In this document: positions 11,103 to 21,399 of the stretch, piece by piece
Layout of the letters: each line of letters begins with the position of its first letter
Position numbering within the stretch: position 1 is the first letter of the stretch
Source: Symbiodinium natans
Taxonomy: Eukaryota > Sar > Dinophyceae > Suessiales > Symbiodiniaceae
Direction: 5' to 3'
DNA length: 62,500 bases
Assembly (NCBI GenBank): GCA_905221605.1
Contig: CAJNDS010000270.1
Coordinates: 50,001 to 112,500 of the forward strand
Translations under genes and position numbers: made by a program
The notes under the pieces: generated by a model
The model's input: the letters and a program-made list of their open reading frames with translations, nothing else
Database searches by the model: none
Told to the model about the DNA's origin: nothing

Positions 11103-13120
11103 CTATGCCTCAGTCACTACTAGCCCCCTCATGCGTTCTCCTTCTTCGCGAGTCCACGTCTTCTGGTAGCGGTGGTCCACGGCGTCGTACTCTTCTGTGG
11201 GCTCTCTGTGTTCCCCCGACGGCGGCGATCGTGGTGTGTGTCCTGTGTGAAAGTGGTGGTGGTGAGGTGGCGGTGGTTGTGTGCTGGGGTGTGGTGGGTG
11301 CCAGGGGTTAGTGTCTGGTGTGTTGTCCGGGTGTGGGCTTGAACACCCTTGTGTCTGGGAGTCCACTGTGAACGCCGGCTCCCGCCATTGTGCTGCTAAC
11401 CACTCGTCTATAGCCCCCAGAGCCAAGGGGATGAGTTGCCACAACAATCCCCTGGCTCGGTGTAGGCCCCCGTTGTTGGTGGGTCGGTCTGGTCTGTTGT
11501 CATGGGTTTCTTGGCAGCCGTTGTTCAGCCTGAGCACATTCGCTGGGTGCGCGGATGGGCTCGCGGTCGGCACCGCGTGTGTCGGTCGTGGTGGTAGTGT
11601 GGGTGGTTCTTGCTCCTGGGCAGGGTTCTGGGACCAGAGCAGTGCTGCAAGGACTGTATCGTGCGCATCTCGAGCTTGCTGTATGTGGGTGAGTATCTCC
11701 CGGAGGGCTCGTTGCAGGCTGTGGTGTGCTTGCCTGCTGTGTGCGGGTGGTTGCTGCTGGGCCGGTTGATTCAGTGTGGCTAGTGCCTGTGTGGTGAGCT
11801 CGAGACCCACGTCCGCGGCAACTTCCCCCCCCCCCCCAGACCTGCCAGTCGGTGACTCTCGCCACCTGGTTCATGCGGCGCACCCCTCTGCGCATTAGCT
11901 CTTGGACGGTTGCCAAGTTCTGTGCGATGGTTGGTGCGGGTGTGTCTGGTGTGGCCTCCAGAAGGTTTTGGATCTGTCGGGCTGCTTCGTCCAGGCCCTC
12001 GGTAGGGTGTGTGGGGGGTGCGCTGGGCTGGTGCGCGCGTCTGTCGCCGGCTCCCCCCTTTGGGCCTTTGGCACGTTGCCCCCTTTGTTTCGTGCGTGGT
12101 GTGGGGTGTGGGCGGCTGTGGTGGTGGCGCTAGTGTGCTCCCCCCTTGGCCGCTGCTCGGAGGGTTTCTTTGCACGCTAGGAGGTGGGCTGCCGCGTCTG
12201 TGCCGTTGCTGGGGTTGATGTCCGCCATCGCCATGTCTATGTGGTATAGTGCTCTGTCGATGGGTAACATGGCCTGGGGATCCAGCGGTGGAGTGTTGCT
12301 GGGGCGGTAATGGTCAGGTGGTGTGTCCTTGGCTTCTCTGCGCAGGGGTTGTTTCTTGGCTGTGCTGGTCTTGGGTTTACGCCTCGGCTTGCCCCTGTTA
12401 GTCGGTTTCTGTCCCCGGTCCTGCGCGGATGGGAGCTTGTGGTGTTTAGACGCTCTGGTCTGCACGAGCTCCAGGGCTGTTGGTGCTTTGGTTGGCTGGT
12501 CTGCGTCCAGGCTGCAGTGGTGGTCTCGTCCGCTGTGGGGCTTTCGGCGGTGATCGTGTCTATAGTGGTGGCGGTGTCGGTGGTGGTGGCAGCGGTAGCG
12601 GTGGTGGTGGTTGTAGATGGCTCCTGCTGTTGGTGGGTGTCTGCCTGCCACCAGTCGTTCCATGTGCATGTTCCAGGCGTACGGTTGCAGATCATCCTGG
12701 AACAGGTACCCCTCTGTGCAGGGGGGGCATGCCTAGTGTAGGGTTGCCCCCAGCTAGCTGGGCTGCCGCTTGTTGGTTTGCCGCCTCGTCCTGCTCGTGC
12801 GTGGGTGGGTAGACCGTGATCCAATACCCGGACAGGTATGGTGTGGCGTGGAGCTCCGTGTATGGTTGGAGCGGCAGTTCTGGGGCTAGTGGAAGGGTGT
12901 ATGTGTCGTCTGGCATGGGGGGCGCGGGCTGTTCCACCTGTTCAGCTGCTCCCCCGTCTGGTGGTGGTGGTTGTTGCTGGTGGGTGGTGCCGGGCTCGGT
13001 GCTGTCCCGAGGCTGCTTGTGGCGGTTGAGCATTTCCTCCGAGTCGTCTTTGGTACGCCGCCCCCTTCCTTCCGTGGCAGCAGTCTGGCCTTCCGATCCT
13101 CCTGGGTGCGTTTCGTCCAT
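11103..13120 (-). pseudogene. Degraded minus-strand repeat-element ORF of about 670 codons, several frameshifts
   Basis: Starts at an ATG at 13120, only about 43 nt after the U6 copy on the same strand. Frames 13120-12692, 12669-12130, about 12100-11840 and 11810-11103 are successive pieces of one protein-like reading; the breaks fall at or near homopolymers (C-runs near 12727 and 11830) or close stops. The predicted product is hydrophilic, rich in Pro, Gln, His, Arg and Thr, with a His-rich patch near 12570-12600 and no reverse transcriptase, protease or zinc-knuckle motif that I can see. Its C/A-rich sense strand differs sharply from flanking DNA. The most likely reading is the gag-like/ORF1 part of a retroelement truncated on the far side. 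The family is not identified, and sequencing errors in the runs could explain some shifts. Confidence 0.5.
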
Positions 13121-13162
13121 CCATGTTTCGCCTGGCCTGGCCCCCGCGGGGTGTATTCTGCG

Positions 13163-13191
13163 TGTGTGCGTGTCATCCTTGCGCAGGGGCC

Positions 13192-13223
<32 letters not shown>

Positions 13224-13246
13224 TCGGATGATCCCCGAAGGGAATC
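13163..13246 (-). ncRNA. U6 snRNA copy, 3'-truncated (chimeric or pseudogene)
   Basis: The minus strand starts with a 5' hairpin GATTCCC-TTC-GGGGATC, then has the diagnostic U6 core: AAAATTGGAACGATACAGAG, the invariant ACAGAG box, then GCATGGCCCCTGCGC and AAGGATGACACGCA. U6 is the catalytic spliceosomal RNA; ACAGAG binds the 5' splice site. The core is intact, but after GACACGCA the sequence leaves the U6 consensus and runs straight into the degraded ORF, without the 3' end or a T-run terminator. Immediately upstream is a (GAA)n tract, not an obvious promoter. This looks like a U6-headed retro-copy rather than a working gene. Confidence 0.85.
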
Positions 13247-13257
13247 CTCTCTCTGTC

Positions 13258-13464
<207 letters not shown>

Positions 13465-13469
13465 TCCAT

Positions 13470-16400
13470 GAATCCTCATGAACGTCAGGGAATGCAAGGG
13501 CATGCCCCCCAAGCAAATCAACCTTGGGCAGCCACAGCCCTCAGAACGTCATCAATTTCCTGCTGCAGCCATTCGGAGCAGCGACATGGTATAGACGGTA
13601 AAGAGCTTCTGCGAGAGTAGCGCTCAAGGATGCTCAAGGCTCTTGCGGCGTAGCCGGCTTAGCCTTGTCAAGCTCCGTGTCAAACTCCAGGGTTGCTGCT
13701 GTTGGGTCGTTCTTGGTGTGAAGCGACTCTAAACAGAATGCAGCTGACCCGGCTGCAGAGTCTTAGAATGTACTAGAATGTTAGAACGACCTTTTTTGAG
13801 CAACTACCCATGACTCGGTCATTCTAAGCATAGTGGTGGCAAGAGAACGGCGATGCTGCACTGAGGCTCGGACACCATCGAAAGGGTCTTCACCCTACAG
13901 AACAACAGTAAGTGCCATGCTGGATCAGGGATGGCACTGGCGCAATGTCGTGGCGAGGATCCGTTTGCAAGCCTGCTGCCATGCATCCTCCGGCTTGCCG
14001 TACATGGCATTGGCGACCTTGTCACAACGGACATTCATTGATGATGCTTTTGTTCATTAGCATTTCTGAATGCGCCCTCTATAATCGGAAGTTTACACAA
14101 GCATGTTCACACAACAAGGTGGCGGCCCCAACTCCGCCGTCCTCGCTGTTAGTCCATGGGCTCGGCGCCTGAATAAGTGGATCGTCAAGTGACAAAAACA
14201 AATGCCGCTGCAACGGGAATCCGCTCAGCAAAAGCAAGCGGATAGTGCATGAATTGTCAACAACTCGATCAATACAAGCCACAATGAACAATCAGTTCAT
14301 GAATGCATTGTCTAACAGTCTAACAAATGAAAACGTAAATGACATTCATCAAGAACTACAGTTGCTCCGGAAGAATTTGCTGCGCGCTGGCAGACGAAGG
14401 GAAAGCGATAAGAGCACTATCGTTCACCTGCTACTGATGCCCAGGGATATCCCTGCTTCATTTTTTCAGCCTGCGAAGAGGTTCGAATGCCTTTGAGCCA
14501 CCACCAGGCCTGCCAGGCACTGCGAGCTCAAGATCTGTTAGAACTTAGAACCTATTCCTCAGGGCCCCAGCCACAAAAGAAAGCCTTGCGTAACATGTCC
14601 TGGAATCCCTACTTCGCCTCGGCGCTGCTGTCCAGAAGAAAAAGCGCAGATGTCCAGGCCTTCGAAGTGCCGTATGTTTACCACCCAACATCCCCAATCA
14701 GGCCCAGTCAGGGAAACCATTTTTCGTTTTTCGGGTAAAGTGCATCATTGCTCATGGACTCAGGGCCTTATTGCGCAGAAGGATGCGGCAAAGGAGGGGC
14801 TCCACACGAAAGAAGTTCGTGATGCTTACGAAACACGGAGTGAACCAAAAAAAACCTGGTGAGTGAAGGGCGGCTACTGGCTTACAGAGGGCCATTTTTC
14901 AGTTCTGGGAGCCTGGAGAATCCTGGACAGAGGGTGGAGAGCCGAGGATGCAGAGACAAATGCAGAAGGCAGAGAGCCATTTTCAGAATCAGGGCCTTTC
15001 TCTGCAGATTGGAACTCTTGCATGATGATCAAACAGAAAAATTTGTGTGCGAATAAGTGGATCTCTGTGCACGCGAAGCCTTACAGCAAACTCCTCAACT
15101 CCGAAACGCACTCAACTTACTTCACAGACGTGCTGCAACAATGGTGCAGCCACAGCACCGCCAGGACTTTTTTTAGACGGCTTGGAACTCTTCCAACTGT
15201 TCTACATTATGAAGCACAGACTGGGATGTCAGGACCCAGAAGCAGTCAGAACCCACCTTGGCTGCAGCGATGGCGCGGCCAGCAGCCGGGGCGGAATCCA
15301 CACGTTGAAGGCCCGACTTTATGATACTGGCACAGGATGCACAAGGACGCACAAGTCAAGCATTGTATTTTGAACTTAGAGCTGATAAGACACTCCGCTC
15401 AGTCTTGTACCCCCCAGTCCCAAAGGGGCACATCTTGCACCAAGAGGTTGAGCTTGCTTACTGTCTGAAGAAGTCGGAATATTTGAAGCTACAGATTGCC
15501 CCCGCTGTCCGCCTGTGCACAGGTCTCAGTCGCGCTCCCTGCTCTGCCTTATGGACTTCTTCCACTATGAGCTAACATCACTCGACGCCTTAATTACGGG
15601 AATGCCCTTCGCTCAACGTGGAGGTGGCACAGCTGAGATTCTGACAACAGGCGTGATCGTGACGGCCAGCGTGAGCCAGCAGAAGAGCGTTCGCAGAGTG
15701 TGAACTGCAGATATCGAAGCAAGTCAGAAATTATGGCCGGCGCTTCAGCATCACAATGTGACATGCAACCGTCTCTGAGCTCTGCACTGCCATTGCACCC
15801 ACTTGCAACCCAGGTCCAGACCTCCCATCGCAGACCCAAGCGAAGCTTCATGGTCTTCAGCATTGTGAGAGCGGTCGAAAGTCTAATGGAAATAGGTGCA
15901 TAAGCGGAAACAGCCGACCGTGGGTGGCACCTCCATGAGTAGCTGCTTGGCTCGATTCATTCGACGAGGCTCTGCCGATGCGGACGTCCACGATGCTAAC
16001 CTGGGTCTGCAGGTAGCCAGACAGAGAGCAGCTCTGGCAGATCCTGTAAAATGGAAGCTGACAATTTAGCCAGCATGTCTAAGAGTCTTTGCCCTTACAC
16101 AGTGAAGCGATGACAGTCGGTTTACCGGGGTTTCCTCATGCGATCACCTGTTAACTCCCGCGTCAGTAAGACCGTGACTCTTCTGCGAAACCTGTACATG
16201 GCAGAGTCATGTCGCTACATGTTCTGGTAGATGCTGATCTGCTCATGAACAAGCCTGGTAGCAGGACAGCCCCATCACGCATTTTTTCGGCAGAGGCTTG
16301 TAAGCGAGCGCAGGTGAGTTACCCTTCGCCATCGAGAAGGACCATGCCGGAAAGGACCTCGGGCGAAACCAGCATGCCAGGCAATGCTTCCAAGGGTGCC

Positions 16401-16820
16401 ATGCACACGAACGGTTACGCGAATCTGGGAGCTCACCTGAAAACAGAAGACTTGCATCATGACATCATTGGGTTGCCACAGAACGAAAAGAAGAAATCAC
16501 GAGCTTGCACAATGTAATTCGCAAGTGGTGCTTAGAATGAGCCCACTGTTTTGCAAAGGCGTGCGTGTGTTGCAAAGATGTCGTGGGCGTTGTTTTGCAG
16601 ATCGGCTGCAGTTTTGCAGGGGAGCTCTCACGAGAAAACAATCGAGCAGGAGGATATGGCATAAAGTGCTGCAGCAGAAGAAACAGAAGGAACTTCAACA
16701 TGCAACCCCAACCTCCAAAACTGTGCGAATGCTTACTCATACATCATACCACTGCTGCAACTGCTACTCACGCGCCTGAAGAACTGCAACAACTGCTGCA
16801 ATCAGGCGCCTGATGAACTG
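13470..16820. other. Stretch without a supported gene
   Basis: Short open frames occur on both strands but no family motif or phase-consistent exon pair was found. Near 14885-15005 there is a diverged internal duplication of a GAGCCATTTTTCAG-like segment. Nothing else was recognised. Confidence 0.35.
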
Positions 16821-16859
16821 TGCTTATCTCCCTGACGAGACACTGCTCGGGTGTGTGCA

Positions 16860-16968
16860 CGGCTTGGGTCCTCCAGCTGCAAGGTTCCATCACTTTGAAG
16901 CCGTGCATCCAGCAACTCGAGGCGATCGGTCGCCCTCGTGATGGCAATATCCTCCGCTCTCAGAGGCC
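16860..16968 (-). CDS. Candidate exon, unknown protein
   Basis: The minus frame contains AITRATDRLELLDARLQ, with mostly G/C third positions and predicted helical character. A short acidic segment, VAVLEDDWDADS, near 17060-17020 may be a neighbouring exon. No family recognised; borders approximate. Confidence 0.35.
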
Positions 16969-18499
16969 CATGTCACAGATGCAAGCGAAGAAGAAATACA
17001 AGAAATATTTGCAACTGAGAGTCAGCGTCCCAATCATCCTCCAGGACGGCAACGCCACTCCTGGTCCCACGAGTCCGTTCATGAAACCCATGATGTCCGA
17101 CTGATGTCCAAGCACCGAACCTCTTTCAAGCAGAGGCCTGAACTCTGTGCCCCGTCTGAGTGCATAAGAAAATATCTCGCAAAAACAAATCCAAGCATGG
17201 AGAAATGAGAGCAACCCGAGACTTGCCACCACGACCATTTGAACCCTTAAACTTGAACAGAGTCGGATGCTCCTGCTTTCACGCAGGTACATGGGCTGGA
17301 TGTGGAGCAGGCCATTGGGCCCATTCCTACAGGATCTTTGACGCACCATCACGTCGGGTCACTTGTACTCGGCCTGCTGTAGTTCACCTGCACCGCCACC
17401 ACATGGCCTTGGATGCTTTGAAAGCGGAAACCGAGCACTCGAGCACTGCCCGGCTGCGCACGGCAGATCAGTCGAGACACCGATGCCCCATCCAAAGCCC
17501 TGCTTTGGCTGCAGCAGACGAAAGATCACAACTGATCCTTGCAGCGTCATCTTAGTGGACGCAGACAGACTTTGCACACACTAGTGAAACCACGACCTTC
17601 AGAGACAAGTCCCTCTATTGCCGCATCGTGCCTTGGCAGAATTTACGTTCAAGCATGCTGCATCTTTTGCCGTGCGTGCAAGACTACAGGAATGATTGCC
17701 ATGCTGCCTCCTCACGAAAGAATTCAGCACGGGGGCACGCCCTGCCCATCCATCATCGTCTGTGTCTCTCCTGGCTGAGTTTGCCAGGCACATAGACACA
17801 TGGCTTAAGAGAAGCTAATCAAGATCATGAACAAGGAGGCCCATGAGCCTACCGGTTTCTGCACAGGGACGAGCGCAAAGTGCCATGAGATCAGCCGAGC
17901 AGCTCTATCTGAGCGAAGTTTCCCCAGCCCGGGATGGCAGGTTCCTTTCCGAGCCAGTCTGAAAGGAACTCCTCCACAGCATCAGGCCCTGCCAGACACC
18001 AGTTCAGATTCATGAAAAGTTGACCGTCTCTCTCAACATTGCGGGGCTGCTGGGTACGGCTATGGGCCATGGGCATCCTTTGTATTTCATACTGTTTCTC
18101 GCAGATGTCAACGCGAAGATGAATTCAACCAAGATCTCGTGTCCCTGAGCAGAGTTTCGGCTTAGTCACCCTCCGACGGAAGCAGCTCCATCTGGTCCAA
18201 CTCTTGTAGAAAACGGTATGCCTCCTCAGATGCAGCCGGCCATTTGTCATCGTTCACTCTTCTTTGTTCTTCCCTGCGGATGGCTTGTTGGATTTTGCCT
18301 CTGGTGGCAAGTCTGTTATTCTACAGTCCATGAGGTTAACATTTCTTTTACTCGAAACCCATTTGGATTCTGAGGGTGCTGCTTCTTGGTCGAGGGCGTC
18401 TCGGCGGGAGGAGCGAGAGAAATGAATCAACAGAAAATGAAGGCGAGACATAGACAAGCAAGAGAAGCCCAAAAAAAAAAAAAACACTGCTCCTTCCAC

Positions 18500-18795
18500 C
18501 TCCTAAACCCCTCAGCCCTCGTGAAAAAGACATGAAAACATCTAAAGCCTACAGAAACACTAATTCCGAAAAGCCACAAATTTTAAAACCCCTAAGCATC
18601 CCTAAGCCATAAACACCTGAAACGTCCTTTAGAGTTGAAAAACTGCTGGGGGGCGGGGGTTGGGGGGCACAAAACCCCTAATCCTGAAGCCTTGAAAACC
18701 AAGTCCTTTTTATAGTACATCCTAATTAGAAAGCCTAAACTGGGCCTAAACCCTAAGAACCCTTAAACCGTGAAATCCCTAAGCCCTAAACTTTA
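18500..18795 (-). repeat. Degenerate telomere-like CCCTAAA region
   Basis: Many CCCTAA/CCTAAAC variants (for example near 18584, 18670, 18740 and 18785) spread over about 300 bp of A/C-rich sequence. This is compatible with a decayed TTTAGGG array, too diverged to count units. Confidence 0.5.
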
Positions 18796-18907
18796 TGTGG
18801 GTGCATGAGTGCTGCGGGTTTGTGAATCGGTGGCTGGCTTGGTGTGGGTGTGGGTCCGTGTGGTGGGCGAGTGGGTGGGCGCATGGGGGAAGGGGGGCAG
18901 GGGGTGA

Positions 18908-18988
18908 GAGGGGGAGAGAGAGAGAGAGAGAGAGAAAAAATATATAAAATAAAAATAAACGAGAGAGAGGGAGAGAGAGAGAGAGATG
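18908..18988 (+). repeat. (AG)n tracts
   Basis: Two GA-dinucleotide runs separated by an A/T-rich spacer. Confidence 0.9.
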
Positions 18989-19195
18989 GAGAACAGTTAC
19001 TCACAAGGGCACTCTGGAAACAGCATGCGCTACCTGTGAATAAAAACAGCAACCGACAAAATCCCAGAAGCAACTTTCCGAATTAACTGAAGAATCCCAT
19101 AGACAAATCCGAAAGGACTCTGCCAATCCTACCTCCTGGCAAATGAGAATCATACTTAAACCATCAGAAAATGATGCCCGACACTTTCTGATCTT

Positions 19196-19905
19196 TCACA
19201 AGCTCCCCGCCACTGCAGTCGTAGCCTCCACAACTCGTTGGAAGGACTCCTTGCTACCGCTCTGAACATCTGGATGTGATCGCGCAGCAAGGCGGCGGAA
19301 GGTGCGCCTTCGATTCTCCTCCGCCCACTCTAAAACAATGCCATGATATACATATGCCAAGGGGGCCAAGGCACAGACATTCCCATTTCTTGCAAGCGGC
19401 CGCAACTCTGCCATGGGTGGCACATAGTCCAGTCCCAAAGCGCGCAGAGCCTGAGAGCTTCATGATTTCAACTCAGTCTTGCCTTGAATGTCAGAGCGGA
19501 TAAACACTGCCAGGTACCTGTAACCCGATTCTTCCAAACAGGCCCACGCTATCCCGCGCTGAACAAGAGCATGAGCATGCACAGTTTATTCTCAAGAACG
19601 AACTGAAAATCAAGAGCAAGACTGGCCCGACTTGAGTCGCACTTTGAACCTTGCACTTTGCTGTTGGATTCTCGCATAGGCTTGCAAAGCGTGCCTCAGC
19701 TGTGGCAGCTGGCCCGGAGGCAGCTGCTCCACATGCCGTTCGCATGCATGGTGGCGTGGGCCTACAGACGCGAGTCATCAATACAGTCAATACATGTCCA
19801 TTTTCCATCGTACTTTCTGGCAGCTTGGACCCAGTCTGCCATCATCGGCTCAAAACAGCTATGCTCAGCATTGCTCAGACCCATGCAGAAACTTTTACCA
19901 CCAGC
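19196..19905 (-). CDS. Small J-domain (DnaJ-like) protein, multi-exon
   Basis: The final exon, 19457-19196, ends at a TGA and carries a J-domain core: helix II RRRTFRRLAARS, the HPD motif directly after it, then a helix III-like SKESFQRVVEAT. HPD is what stimulates Hsp70 ATPase. The exon before it, about 19560-19518, joins in phase through a 60-nt GT-AG intron (19517-19458), avoiding an in-frame TGA. Further upstream are 19761 to about 19640 (VEQLPPGQLPQLRHALQAYA) and 19905-19794, rich in Cys, Met and Trp; their junction would need a 32-nt intron, so that part is unsure. A frame starting at the minus ATG 19976 begins MGRRALLLLL, a possible signal peptide. The J-domain sits at the extreme C-terminus, unlike classical DnaJ, and helix I is weak. 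Confidence 0.55.
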
Positions 19906-20509
19906 CTGCAATTGAGGAAGCACGACAGCCACGGCAGCGGACTGGCCAGCAGCAGCAGCAGAGCCCTTCGACCCATGGCGCCACAACGGCTCCCGTAGCT
20001 ACCATGAGGTTCAACTCTGTTGAAGTATGGGAACCTGCTGTTATGAACTGACTATCCTTTTTTGTCTGTGGACCTACTGTCCAATACTTTCTGGAAACCT
20101 TTGCCTTGTTCAGATGCAGATGCGGAAGACAGATGTCCATGATGCGCATGACAATTGGACTTCGGGGCAAGGTCACAAGGCTCCAATGCTCTCTGCAGGC
20201 GGGGTGTGGAAAGGTTCAGGTTTAGATTTGCGAGAGCAATGTTCTCAGCAGGTGGGGTGTGTAGGGTTCGGGTTTCGATTTGTGACAGGGATGCTCTGCG
20301 TTCTTGCTGCTAGCTTTCCACGTTTGGATAGGGGGACCTAAGAAGTGGTCGAAACTGACGCAATTGACAGATTACAGTAGCAAGGACTGCCTTCATCTTC
20401 GAGCGCATCATTGCATGCTACGCCCCGCGGCTGTGATCCCGAGCTGCAGCTGCCGTAAAGAGACCCGGCTCAAGCAGCAGCTTGTACGCAACATATGCAA
20501 CTTTAAGTG

Positions 20510-20790
20510 AATCTCAGCAGGGGCCTTCGGCATCCAAGAGCAGCTGTCGCGATTGCGACCAGCGCCGGTCACAGTTGCACTGCGGGTCCAGGACCCAGGC
20601 CAGAGCAGCCTGGGCAGCGTTCTTGACAAACAACAGCACGAAGCAGCACTACCGGGCATCATAGCCAGCTCTTTCCAAGCATATCTGCAGGCAAAAGGAC
20701 TCCGGTTGCGGTATGCTGAGGCAAGGTCAAACAGTCTCTCGATGCCAGTCCCCAAGGCACCGCGCTGCATGTGCTGCCAGGGCTGAGATT
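20510..20790 (-). CDS. Candidate exon(s), unknown protein
   Basis: Two open segments with G/C-rich third positions: one containing GTGIERLFDLASAYRNR (about 20785-20700) and one with AAQAALAWVLDPQCNCDRRW (about 20652-20515). They may be upstream exons of the J-domain gene or belong to a separate gene. The link between them would need a roughly 50-nt GC-AG intron. Confidence 0.35.
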
Positions 20791-20975
20791 TCAAGAGACT
20801 AGACAAAGCTATGCAGCTATTCTTGAACAAGCCAACTATGACAAAGCTGGTCGGCTCCAGTGCCTTCGTTCTTAGTCGAAAACCATCGAAAACCCCAAAA
20901 ATGCAACTCCAGGTCATCGAATGCAAGCAGCGGTGCTCAAAAAAGGGTTGACCTTTGCTTGCGCTTTCAGCGCGC

Positions 20976-21064
20976 CTCGGGGGGCTCCGTGTTGGCCGCC
21001 AGCTCCGCCAACTGCTCCTCGTCGATGGACCTCAAAGATGCTAGCAGAGGGGCCTCTGTACCCT
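20976..21064 (-). CDS. Candidate exon with acidic helix
   Basis: After a CAG acceptor the minus frame reads APLLASLRSIDEEQLAEL and continues to a TGA. Almost every codon ends in G or C. Function unknown; could be the 3' end of a gene or an upstream exon of the J-domain locus. Confidence 0.42.
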
Positions 21065-21089
21065 GAACCCCCTGACTTTTGCTCTTTCC

Positions 21090-21397
21090 ATTTTGTGGCG
21101 GTCTCTCAGGACGAGCATGAAAGATCCTGTAGCCCAAATGCCAGACCCTGCAACTTCACGGATTCCAGGAATCTTTCCATTTTTAGGGCCCAAAGAAGCA
21201 CATAAGCAAAAATTAGGATAGGGATATCCCAAATAAACCCCCTCATAATGAAGCGCAATATGGTAGGGATATCCCTACAAAATGCTTCTGCTTATGTCCT
21301 TGTTGGGTCCCTAAATTTTGTGGCGGTCTCTCAGGACGAGCATGACAGATCCTGTAGCCCAAAGACCAGACCCCGCGACTTCGTGGATTCCAGGAGA
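21090..21397. repeat. Direct repeat pair flanking an inverted repeat
   Basis: A segment of about 82 bp beginning TTTTGTGGCGGTCTCTCAGG occurs at 21092-21172 and again at 21313-21395. Between them, TTTAGGGCCCAAAGAAGCAC...ATAGGGATATCC (from 21180) is mirrored by a diverged reverse complement ending TTGGGTCCCTAAA (to 21314). This looks like a hairpin-forming miniature element with duplicated flanks. Confidence 0.75.
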
Positions 21398-21399
21398 TT

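Larger units (their letters stand above)
11000..13246 (-). mobile_element. Putative U6-headed retroelement insertion
   Basis: Groups the U6 copy and the adjoining minus-strand ORF into one candidate unit: same strand, abutting, with a shared compositional island. U6-LINE chimeras made by template switching, and U6-targeting non-LTR elements, are known in other eukaryotes. The boundary near 11.0 kb is approximate, and no target-site duplication could be identified. Confidence 0.4.
17110..19195. other. Stretch without a supported gene; repeats at 18.4-19.0 kb
   Basis: No convincing exon. The second half holds A-runs, degenerate CCCTAAA motifs and (AG)n tracts, listed separately. Confidence 0.4.

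Noticed and set aside
11281-12812. Plus-strand frames of 90-160 codons rich in Cys, Gly, Val and Trp
   Set aside because: Their composition is that of the antisense of the degraded minus ORF; minus is supported by the same-strand U6 junction.
14478-14495. GGTTCGAATGCC, like a tRNA B box
   Set aside because: No matching A box or acceptor stem in the preceding 70 bases.
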